In this document: positions 56,173 to 64,000 of the stretch, piece by piece | Layout: each line of letters starts with the position of its first letter | Numbering within the stretch: position 1 is the first letter of the stretch | Assembly (NCBI GenBank): GCA_963930775.1 | Contig: OZ005701.1 | Span: 2,108,001-2,172,000 of the forward strand | Length of the DNA: 64,000 nt | Direction of reading: 5' to 3' | DNA from: Cliona cf. orientalis | Lineage: Eukaryota; Porifera; Demospongiae; Clionaida; Clionaidae | Notes under the pieces: generated by a model | What the model was told of the DNA's origin: nothing | Seen by the model: the letters and a program-made list of their open reading frames with translations, nothing else | Databases searched by the model: none | Translations under genes and position numbers: made by a program

Positions 56173-56699
56173 TGTTAGGAGTTAGTCAATTTGTATACAC
56201 GCAGCTACAGTTTATTCTGAATCATTTTTGCAATCATAGATTGCATGCTCTATATTATATTTGAGTTGGTGATCATTAATAACATTTTTCATTAAAATTA
56301 TGCCCTTATCTGTAAGCATCCCTTATGGTGAACCCAACCGTAATAATATTATTCCCATGATCAGAAATTTTGTGATTTGATGTGCACTGCTATTGAATCA
56401 AACCTTTCGTTATAATAATATTATTTCCATACAATTATTATACATCCTACTATGTATCTGCAGTTGTACATTATTCCTTCACACTAGCTTGTACCTCCCT
56501 TTAAATTAAAGCTTTGAAGAGTGTATGTTCTTTATTCCTGTACAAAGTCATTGTGCAATCTCTGATTGTGCTTACTTGATCAGCTCTCCGGCAGCAATTC
56601 ACAGTGAGCAAACACAACGTACATTGAGAGCTGGGAGGAACCTATAGGCATGCGGTCATTAATTATTACTATTTTTGTCACCATAATTATTATAATTAT
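56173..56699. other. Intergenic, 3' flank of wdr77
   Basis: AT-rich; probable polyadenylation signals near ATTAAA at about 56293 and ATTAAA at 56504. Nothing else recognised. Confidence 0.4.
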
Positions 56700-57020
56700 A
56701 GCTGCATGGGTGGTTTGGGGACTGCATGGGTGGGAGGCTGAGGAGTTTCACTCATTGTCGCCCATAAACAATACACAATGTTATATTATGACTTGATAAT
56801 ATTAAGTTTTTCAAAGGATAAAAGTCTACAGTTAGATATTGATAGTGTATGTGCTGTGTATAATAAAATTAATTATTTATAGTAACTGTTATTATAGTAA
56901 GTTGGCACATCACTATCACTTTGAATCGCCATAAGTAGTGGTTAATTTTCAGGACTTTTGAGTCAATCTGCTCAGTCTTCTTTCATGCATTTGGACTTCT
57001 TCCCTTTCACACGGAAAAAG
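56700..57020 (-). pseudogene. Duplicated 3' end of the membrane-protein gene at 63083
   Basis: Minus strand encodes PLLMAIQSDSDVPTY-stop and is similar in coding and 3' untranslated sequence to 62880-63240 (AIQSDSDVPTY-stop, followed by TTACTATAGT-like sequence). It has an internal deletion around the LKSFGTGENQ part and frame damage upstream. Only the last ~60 codons are represented. Confidence 0.8.
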
Positions 57021-57395
57021 CAAATTGTAGTATCTTTGCCACAAATAGACGGCTACTGTACTACCTAGCTACCTAACTGTACTCACAAGTGGTGAGCATC
57101 TATGCCTAGCTAGCTACACTTCTGAATCACAGTGCCAGGGTTTTCATAAAACTTATAAAATGCACAGATATACAGGGTAGTACAATCATAAGAGATAGCT
57201 ACAGAAGACTGACTGACAAAACACAACATTGCAATGCATTATAATAGGTAAATGTGTGGGCGTGGCACAGGAAATGTAAGTATACCACATCCCTCATTCC
57301 TTGGGAAGGTCACAAAATTCAAATAAATTTACAAAAATGAATAAGTACAAACTCAACATAATAATGAGTGTGAGAATGAGAGTTCAGTTCTGAAT

Positions 57396-57592
57396 TCATT
57401 CGTAGTGGTTAGGAGGTCTACGAATCCTTTGTGGATATCGAGGTTTGGTTGGCTCAGGCTCGGTAGGTGAGGTATTCTCAGGAGTAATTTCTTGCTCCTC
57501 AACTTGAGGTTCAGTAGCCTCAGGCTCAACATCGTCAGTAGGTTCAGTGGCAGGTTCCTCAGCTATGTCTTCTGAATCCGGCAGAGACAGGT
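57396..57592 (-). pseudogene. C-terminal end of an LTR-retrotransposon polyprotein (Ty3/Gypsy-like)
   Basis: Minus-strand open frame LSLPDSEDIAEEPATEPT running into Pro/Glu-rich sequence and ending RYPQRIRRPPNHYE-stop. The basic ending with RxRRPPxxY is typical of the last residues of Gypsy-type Pol proteins. Upstream it is cut by the poly-A end of a LINE fragment at 57593. No intact LTR pair was identified. Confidence 0.55.
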
Positions 57593-58615
57593 TTTTTTTT
57601 TTTTTTTTTTTTGTCTATAATATTTTCTGATGCTTGAAAAATATACATCAGTGGTGTACATGAATAGCTAAAGCTAATACTGGCATGACACCATACAAAT
57701 AACTAGTAAGGTAAATAATATTATATTAATAACATAAATTAATAATAAGTTTGGGTTATAATAACTGTTTAAATGTGTAAAATGACAGGGCAGTTTGAGT
57801 ATTTGTAGATTGAGAATTCCATAAAGAGATGGAGTGAGGAAAGAAAGAGTACAGAAACTGAGAAGTATTTGCTCTGATATTCTCTAATGTGAAGTCGGTG
57901 ACCTGCCTAGTGTTGTAGGCAGGTGATTTGACTTGGACAGGAGCTGACTGGCAATCTGTCAAACCATGTACGATTTTGTAGAGATGGCAAAGTTTTGCTT
58001 GTTCACGGCGCTCAGCAAGTGATGGGGTTTCTGCTTGAACTAATAGCTCTTGGTAAGGGCAGGACCAATCTCGGAAGCACATGCGCAGAGCAAATTTTTG
58101 TGTTTGTTCGAGAGACTGGATGTCCTTGGCAAGGTATGGGTCCCATACAACAGACGCGTACTCGAGGTGAGGTCGAATAAAAGTCTTGTACAGTCTGAGT
58201 GCAGTTTCAGGCGCACAGAGATGAAACTGGCGATACAAGAGACCTATGAGTCTGCGAGTTTTAGAGCAAATGGTGGTTATATGAGATGACCACGACAGAT
58301 CACATGTTAGTTGGATACCCAGATACTTGACAGACTTAACTTGTGTTAAAGCAGTGTTCGAATCGATATAGAGAGTTGGTGGTGGGATAGAACGAAAACG
58401 CTTACGAGATATTAACATGAAGCAGCATTTGTTGGAGTTAAGTTGAAGGTGGTTGCCAGCCACCCATGTCGAAATGGCAGTAATGTCCGACTGCAGTACG
58501 ATGTAGTCTGCCGGTGAGGAGATTGTGCGGTAGAGCGTCATGTCGTCTGCAAATAGCGTTAGTTTGCTAGGAGCAGACATGAGAGAGGTGACATCGTTGA
58601 TGTATACAGGAATAT
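57593..58615 (-). mobile_element. 5'-truncated non-LTR retrotransposon (LINE) with reverse-transcriptase C-terminal part
   Basis: On the minus strand, PVYINDVTSLMSAPSKLT leads to TLFADDMTLYR (the RT F-A-D-D catalytic motif), then the thumb region NSNKCCFMLISRKR, SVKYLGIQLTCDLSWSSHI and RPHLEYASVVWDPYL, stop at 57756. Open from at least 58580 to 57756, 274 codons from its first Met. A run of about 22 T at 57592-57613 on the plus strand is the poly-A tail. The upstream RT core is missing and an in-frame stop lies just before the domain, so this is a dead-on-arrival copy. FADD with YLGxxL and SHI is seen in CR1/L2/Jockey-type elements; clade not decided. Confidence 0.88.
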
Positions 58616-58689
58616 CCTCTGCTCAACAGTGCATTTCCAGAGGTAGTAGCAGGAACAGAAGGTAGCCAGTCCTTTAACTGGTCCTGTCA

Positions 58690-58905
58690 TACTTTAAGTG
58701 GTCCCCCCTATAAGTGGTCCCCCCGGACTGTCCATAGCAACTGTGCATGGTCCCCCTGCAGGGTCAGGGGCTGGGTTTTGGATATATATGGTTAGCAGGG
58801 TTAGTCTCAAGGGTTTGTATGGCAGGGTTAGACTCCAGGGTCAGACGGTTAGTCCCGAATATGGCGCAGTGGACAGTCCGAGGGGACCACAATTTTGGGG
58901 GGACC
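58690..58905. repeat. Inverted-repeat segment with GGTCCCC words
   Basis: GGTCCCCCCGGACTGTCCA near 58715 is the inverse of TGGACAGTCCGAGGGGACCA near 58870; AAGTGGTCCCCCC is doubled at the left edge. Possibly a decayed TIR element; boundaries unclear. Confidence 0.5.
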
Positions 58906-58976
58906 GTTGACAGCACGACAGTCCGCATGCTGCTTCCAACGTTGACCTTGTTCCGTTTCTACAACATATTAGTGAC

Positions 58977-59141
58977 GGGGGGGGGGGGGGGGGGGGGGGG
59001 GGGTAGTTTCGCAAGCCAGACCCTCACACTCCGCAGCGTTTAGTTCTTTCAGGATAAACACGCGTGTTTTTCCTGAAAGAATTAAAACGCTGTGGAGTGT
59101 GAGGGTCTGGCTTGCGAGACTAGGGGGGGGGGGGGGGGGGG
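58977..59141. repeat. 119-bp near-perfect hairpin flanked by poly-G tracts
   Basis: 27 G at 58977-59003, then inverted arms of about 51 nt (59004-59054 against 59072-59122, a handful of mismatches; TCGCAAGCCAGACCCTCACA in the left arm) around a 17-nt loop with ACACGCGTGT, itself a palindrome, then 19 G at 59123-59141. No coding capacity. Looks like a foldback MITE whose flanks are G homopolymers. Confidence 0.9.
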
Positions 59142-59848
59142 CTCAGACCTTTGACTGTGTCACGACTGTGACAATAGTTACAGTGGGCATATTATGTCCA
59201 CACCCCACCTAGGGGGTCTGGGGGCATGCTCCCCCAGAAGATTTTGGAAATTTCGACTCTCTGAGTGTGTTTCTGATGCATTCTGGCAGCAGTTTTGGAC
59301 TGATTAATTTTGGTAGTTATTTTTACTCGAGCACTCGATCTATTGTCACTCCAGTGTCAATTGTCATGCTCCCGCCCCGCCCCCCAATTTTCCGATCATG
59401 ATGCCTACAGTTCAGAGTGAGATCCAACTTTCAGTCAGTGCCAATCCAGCTAGTATTGACACATCTGACTTCCAGGATATTGACTGATAAAAATACTCAT
59501 CGTTTATAGACTGCATATGCTTGTACAAAGCACTGCTAAGTGGCTACAGAGCGCGCGGGGTATGTGCTTTCCGGCCCCACCCCCCCAGACAAATTATCAT
59601 GCGGCTCAGTCACGCGGATATCAGGTGACTGCCCTAGCTAGTTCCAGCCAGATAACTACTACGTTCTCTTCGTCGTCAGCCTTCTGCTCGGTACTCTTCG
59701 CTCAGCCTCAGAAAGTGGTCCAGGAGTATCATACAATTATTACGTAAAGATTGTATTACTGTGTCACATTAATGTTCTTCTATACCTGAGAAGAAGAAAG
59801 TACAACACACCGGCGTCTGAGTACCAAGTCCACCAGGCCCGGGTCCAC
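59142..59848. other. Intergenic upstream of the nuclease-like ORF
   Basis: A G+C-rich patch at 59540-59600 may be its promoter. A 76-codon plus-strand frame at 59517-59747 (Ser/Thr/Gln-rich) has no domain; it might be an upstream exon but no splice link was found. Confidence 0.35.
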
Positions 59849-61048
59849 TTGCTTGAAGTGTCTGAGCTGAAATTACTCACGGATATTTTCTTCTACTATT
59901 ATTACGGCCCGTACCAGCAGTGTAAAAGAAGGAAAATGTCTAAGCCTAAGAGAATGAAGATGATGGAGATAAAACAGATTTATTACTTTGTGAGTGCAAG
60001 CTGTCCAATAATGGCAGAAATGTCAGAATCAGAAACGATGGAAACCATTAAGGCAGCAGCTGAAAATTGTGTAATTGATCTAACTGGAGGTATTTTTCGT
60101 TGCATAAGTGCTACTGAAGAAAATGGAATTCTGTATAAATTCAACTTATATACATTTGGAACATCAAAGCCTGCAAGCAAAGCCAAGATGATGGACTTTA
60201 CTATGACTACAGATAGAGTGGATGTCAGTGAGATCTTGTGTGATGTGGATCAACAAATGGTGCACATTGACATATCACTCACCACCGTAAGTTCTGCTAA
60301 TGCTGTTGCTAGTGCTACTGCTAGTTCTACTGCTAGTGCTAGTACTATTGCTGCTTATGATATGATGTTGAATTTGGTGAAGGAGACGGTAGAAGAGACT
60401 CATGTTCATTTTTCTGCTCTGACAGACAAACTAGTACAGTACCGCCGTCAGGAGGAGCTAGCAAGTGTCAAACAGCCTGCCTTGGCCTTAGAATCTTTTC
60501 AACTTCCTGAAGATGCGTATAATGCAGTGGTGTATTATCAAGTCTCAAGAAAAGCTACAAGTCTGGGGTTCACTGTAGTTGATAACGAAAGTGTGATTGA
60601 AACAAGTGGAAAGTGTTCTCAGTATCATCATTCTAGACCTGACCTCATCATATTTCACCAGGAAAAGTTACACGGGTATGTGGTACATGCTGCCACACAA
60701 GAAGAACCGAGTGAACCGGATGAATGTGACCTGAGCCTTAGAGGTGCTGTCGGAGAGAGTAAATTGATGGTGCATGATAATCGCGGACAGTTGGTGGCTG
60801 AGATGGATAAAGTTGCAGGAAGCATTGCAGAAATGTACCTCCGTAAGAATATTAAAGCTACAGAAAAGAAGTTTAGATTCATCGAAGTGTATGGATTACT
60901 ATGTGACTATAGCAGGAAAACGTGCCAAGTATACAAATTAAAAATGGACTTCAAGTTGTATGTGAGTACATTATACGAAGGTCGTCAAGAGTTGTCACTA
61001 GATGAGGGGATTTCAAGATTATTGGCAACATTGAAGAAAGATTCCTGA
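59849..61048 (+). CDS. Intronless ORF, PD-(D/E)XK nuclease-like C-terminal domain
   Basis: 399 aa from the first in-frame Met; Met30 (MSKPKR) or a later Met may be the true start because residues 1-30 are Tyr-rich and unremarkable. Residues about 150-168 are an Ala/Ser/Thr low-complexity stretch encoded by GCTAGT-type repeats. The C-terminal domain has SRPDLIIF at about 262-269, GESK at 302-305 (E303, K305), and GQLVAEMDKVAG at 313-324, then FIEVYGLLCDYSRKTCQVYK. This D, ExK, QxxxEM order is the PD-(D/E)XK pattern, with the Q-rich helix that follows the ExK strand in many restriction-type and transposon-associated nucleases. Catalysis is inferred, not shown. No introns and isolation from other genes fit either a retrogene or part of a mobile element. 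Confidence 0.65.
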   Translation: MLEVSELKLLTDIFFYYYYGPYQQCKRRKMSKPKRMKMMEIKQIYYFVSASCPIMAEMSESETMETIKAAAENCVIDLTGGIFRCISATEENGILYKFNLYTFGTSKPASKAKMMDFTMTTDRVDVSEILCDVDQQMVHIDISLTTVSSANAVASATASSTASASTIAAYDMMLNLVKETVEETHVHFSALTDKLVQYRRQEELASVKQPALALESFQLPEDAYNAVVYYQVSRKATSLGFTVVDNESVIETSGKCSQYHHSRPDLIIFHQEKLHGYVVHAATQEEPSEPDECDLSLRGAVGESKLMVHDNRGQLVAEMDKVAGSIAEMYLRKNIKATEKKFRFIEVYGLLCDYSRKTCQVYKLKMDFKLYVSTLYEGRQELSLDEGISRLLATLKKDS

Positions 61049-61343
61049 TCTCAAGATCCCTGCTGACATTCTGTATTGCTTGCCTGCATAAACGTCCCCA
61101 TTAAAAAAAAATATTGTTTGGTTGGAAAATGAGGAAAATAAAGTACACAGGCATTATCTGTTCATTTGCAGCATCATAGATTCTTCTTAGAATTTGGCCA
61201 ACCAAAGCTACTGTACAGGCCTAATGTCCGTTTCCATGAAAACGCCTACGAAATTAATCAATTACTTAATTAAATCTTTTCCTGTCTGATTTTGCTCTTA
61301 ACTACTTTAGACTTTCATTTTTCCTGATGAAAAAATTCTATGT
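61049..61343. other. 3' flank of the nuclease-like ORF
   Basis: Contains a run of A at 61103-61111 and AATAAA at 61137, a probable polyadenylation signal about 90 bp past the stop. Confidence 0.5.
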
Positions 61344-61791
61344 AGGCCGTGCCCTTGTGGAAAAATTAATGTCATGATAATAGGGGGAGGGGGTCGGGGT
61401 CTTATATAGTCCATGACGTTTTGCGACTACATTGTCAGCAGACTTAAGCATTATATACGTTCTAGTAAGTCTAGACATGCTTTATTGAATGTGTCAAACT
61501 GCATTTTCATGACAGCTGTGTCAAGCACTATAGAAGTAGCTAGAAATGTATATTATAGCTACATGCAGGCAAACAAACTGTTGAAGAAACACAGGTATCC
61601 ATGAAGACATAGCACTGTAGAATACAAGTGAATACCAAAAGTAATGTGTAGGCTGAATCGAACAGAATCAGACTTTCAATGTTGAGTTTTGCCTGAAATG
61701 CAGTAACTTAATTTAAGGGGGGAGAAGGAAGTAAAGTACTAGTGCTGTCATAATGACGTTTTTTTTCCACAAGGACTTCAGACAAGCCCCC
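61344..61791. mobile_element. Second deletion derivative of the TWA-target PHD transposon
   Basis: Right end GACAAGCCCCC followed by TTA at 61792; left end decayed (GGCCGTGCCCTTGTGG, then AAAAATTAATGTCAT). Shares GTCCATGACGTTTT, ACATTGTCAGCAG, CATGAAGACATAGCA and GTAGGCTGAAT with the elements at 10628 and 17381. Confidence 0.8.
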
Positions 61792-63082
61792 TTACAGATT
61801 TGTTCTACTACCAGTTAAGATCAATCCACATCATAATAATAAATCACCAAATTAAACGATATTATTACCCAAGACAATCTGGAGGAATTAAAGAAATTCT
61901 CCTAAACATATAGCTATTCTCCCCAAGGAACTTGGTATGCTAAATACGCCCACTCATTTATCGTGCTTCCACCCCAAATTTTTGTCGCTAGATGAAACCC
62001 TGGTCAAGTATGCCATGCACAAGAATGTCTTAGACTGATTGAGTAGAAATCAGCACTTTTACCTCTAAAATCTGTTTGCAAACATTTACTCAGAATCTAC
62101 TATACAGTTTTGACAGTATACTATATTATAGGTATGCAACACCTGGGGTACAGGGCCGTAGCACTGAACTACAGATTGCTGAGTTTGCCCTATAACCTAT
62201 GAAATGTATCCTGTAGCCATAATAATTATGGTTATAGGCATTACCACAAGTAGTATATTATATACGGCGGAGATTTAACCATAGTTTACGGTACTGGGAA
62301 CTGAAAATGGCTGACTTTGCTATATACCCTAAAAACGAAGAATAAGCTATAACTCGTGAGAGAAAGCTTTTTAGCGAAATCCCTTAGTTGAAAACCTTTG
62401 GAGCTATAAGCGCAAAATTGGCTGGTACGTTCATTTTGTTGCATAAATGTCCTACACAGTCAGTATAATAGAGTGGTAAGACACATACATGTACACAAAC
62501 AGATCTACTACTGTACTCCTTGTGCGCATGCATGTGCCGAGCGTTAACTATAATAATATTATGACTGATTGCCGGCCATTCCGTGCTTTGCTAGTCAGTT
62601 GTCAATACAGTGACAGTGAATGGCTCTCAAGTGCATAATTCAGTTGAAGTAGGCTTGGCAGTTTATATAGTGACATAGCCAGGTGCCTCCCTCCCAGTTC
62701 TTAGATCACTGACTCTGAAAGGAACTGTTACAGTACCAGAACCCTGTGGTATATATTATGTAGTTCAATACTCCTGATATTATACACAGTGAGCCATGCT
62801 ATCTATAGAGGTCACTCGCACTAAGGGAGATACTGTATTTGTCACTGCATGTAGGTGCATGGGGGTGGGGGGCCAGGGAGTTTCACTCAAGATCATTGTC
62901 ACTTATACAACAATAATATTTTTGCACATAATAATTATTACAAAACATTAACTTGATAATAATTTTAATTTATCAAAGCATAAAAAAATCTATACTATTG
63001 TTGAGGCATTCTAGACATTGATACTGTACTGTTACGGTATCATTGTAGTGTATATCCTTTGTATAATAAACTATAGTAATTG
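61792..63082. other. Intergenic, AT-rich, no gene recognised
   Basis: No convincing open frame on either strand. The last 200 bp are the 3' untranslated sequence of the membrane-protein gene, recognisable because it is duplicated at 56700-57020. Confidence 0.5.
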
Positions 63083-64000
63083 TTAATAAGTTGGCACATC
63101 ACTATCACTTTGAATCGCCACAAGTAGTGGTTGATTTTCACCAGTACCAAAACTTTTGAGTCGAGCATTGATATCTAGTATTGCGTCAATCTGCTCTTCA
63201 TTCACTTGGACTTCCGACACGTCCTTTCCTTTTGCACGGGAAAAGCACATGAAGTGAATCTGATAAGCGATAATGAAGCAAAACTGGAGAAAAACAGTAC
63301 AAGTAGACATTCCTACAGCAGTTGCCTGAATAGTAGGTTTAAACTTTCTTTTTGTGTGGGCAAAGAGCATACTTCCACTAAGGAGACAAAGATTCAATAA
63401 AAGAGAACTTTGAAGTACCATAACAGCATGACTTTTGTATAGATTTCTTAACAGAACATAGAACAGTAACAATCCAGCAGAGATGAGTAGCAATAATAAA
63501 CTAACATTTTCAGGAAGAGAAAAGTTAGATGCAAAGGTAACTAGTATCATACCCCTGGCAAGCAGTAACACTCCAAACCAGTACTGGTGCTTTGGCTTCA
63601 AGGGAGCAAAATAAGCATCAAAAAAAGGCTCAAACCTTGTTATCCATTTCAGAATCTTGAGGTGAGAGATTCTTCGTAAGCATTGAATGAGGAGCAATAA
63701 CAAAGTGTAAGGGAGCCATAAACCCAAGAGAGTGAATATTGCTGCCAGAAAGAGGAGAATGTGAGGATATTGGAAATACTCCAGCGTTCCATCAACTGAC
63801 CACACAATCATTGCTGGCTTAGTAACATTCCATTCAGAGTACACAGAGATCACTGAGAAATCGAGGATCTCGACAGCAGTTTTAAGTAGCTTGTTATACG
63901 ATAAAAGAATAATAGTAGCCAGTATTGGAACGGCTCTTTCGCCAAAGAGTTTAGTAACTCGAGTAGAGTATCGTGCCATTATTATCATCAATCCAGCAAT
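63083..64000 (-). CDS. Multi-pass membrane protein, C-terminal part (gene continues beyond window)
   Basis: Open from the right edge to a stop at 63083, at least 302 codons. About six hydrophobic segments, including VPILATIILLSYNKLLKTAV, ILLFLAAIFTLLGLWLPYTL, YWFGVLLLARGMILVTFA, SLLLLLISAGLLLFYVLL, and AVGMSTCTVFLQFCFIIAYQ. Between TM2 and TM3 is SHLKILKWITRFEPFFDAYF followed by APLKPKHQYW. This combination (LLSYxKLL, LPYTLLLL, SHL, PFxDxYxAPxKxKHxYW) recurs in large sponge surface proteins whose extracellular parts carry many repeats; that link is from recognition only. A cytosolic tail of about 60 residues ends SDSDVPTY. The upstream ectodomain is outside the window, so the apparent N-terminal Met is probably internal. 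Its 3' end was duplicated to 56700-57020. Confidence 0.75.
   Translation of the reverse strand: MAGLMIIMARYSTRVTKLFGERAVPILATIILLSYNKLLKTAVEILDFSVISVYSEWNVTKPAMIVWSVDGTLEYFQYPHILLFLAAIFTLLGLWLPYTLLLLLIQCLRRISHLKILKWITRFEPFFDAYFAPLKPKHQYWFGVLLLARGMILVTFASNFSLPENVSLLLLLISAGLLLFYVLLRNLYKSHAVMVLQSSLLLNLCLLSGSMLFAHTKRKFKPTIQATAVGMSTCTVFLQFCFIIAYQIHFMCFSRAKGKDVSEVQVNEEQIDAILDINARLKSFGTGENQPLLVAIQSDSDVPTY

Noticed and set aside
58747-59043. 98-aa ORF with a poly-Gly run
   Set aside because: The Gly run is the 27-nt G tract and the rest is the hairpin; not a protein.

Overview
The window looks like nuclear DNA of an intron-rich, AT-rich invertebrate, most likely a demosponge. The reasons are metazoan housekeeping genes with short GT-AG introns (mrpl21, wdr77), large one-repeat-per-exon ankyrin genes, a multi-pass membrane protein of a type I associate with sponges, and very many small TA-flanked inverted-repeat elements. 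The sponge assignment is inference. No prokaryotic genes, tRNA, rRNA or CRISPR array were found.

Layout. 1-9.8 kb: 3' part of ankyrin gene A (minus), whose ankyrin exon triplet is tandemly triplicated; one unit has taken several insertions that can be dated against the empty paralogous units. 10.6-15.0 kb: a 4.4-kb DDE transposon with TWA target duplications, a PHD finger, and an internal inversion that puts half the transposase on the other strand; two short derivatives lie at 17.4 and 61.3 kb. 15-22.5 kb: a foldback element, a probable 80-aa gene, and a ~440-bp tandem satellite interrupted by a TIR element. 22.5-30.7 kb: ankyrin gene B. 31.0-32.7 kb: an intronless GT14 branching glycosyltransferase. 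33.1-34.7 kb: a dead copy of a small secreted protein. 35.2-42.9 kb: ankyrin gene C. 43.1-47.8 kb: three intact tandem copies of the secreted protein. 47.9-49.4 kb: a second GT14 gene on the plus strand. 49.7-56.2 kb: head-to-head mrpl21 and wdr77. 56.2-59.2 kb: retroelement and gene-fragment debris plus a G-tract-flanked hairpin. 59.8-61.0 kb: an intronless ORF with a PD-(D/E)XK nuclease-like signature. 63.1 kb to the end: part of a membrane protein gene (minus).

The most distinctive system is the three-member family of genes A, B and C: a death-fold (CARD-like) exon, one large exon of an unnamed domain, a small linker exon, then 10-19 ankyrin exons of about 99 bp. Genes B and C each sit beside secreted-protein genes, and GT14 genes flank the set, so the 22.5-49.4 kb region looks like a block duplication [ankyrin gene / GT14 / secreted protein] followed by local expansion, loss and inversion. 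The architecture resembles an intracellular sensor with repeat-number variation; that role is inference.

A coding-strand motif GGG(T/C)GGGGCT lies about 20-100 bp upstream of many starts in the window and may be a shared promoter element. Exon coordinates were derived by hand from splice signals, reading phase and paralogue comparison.
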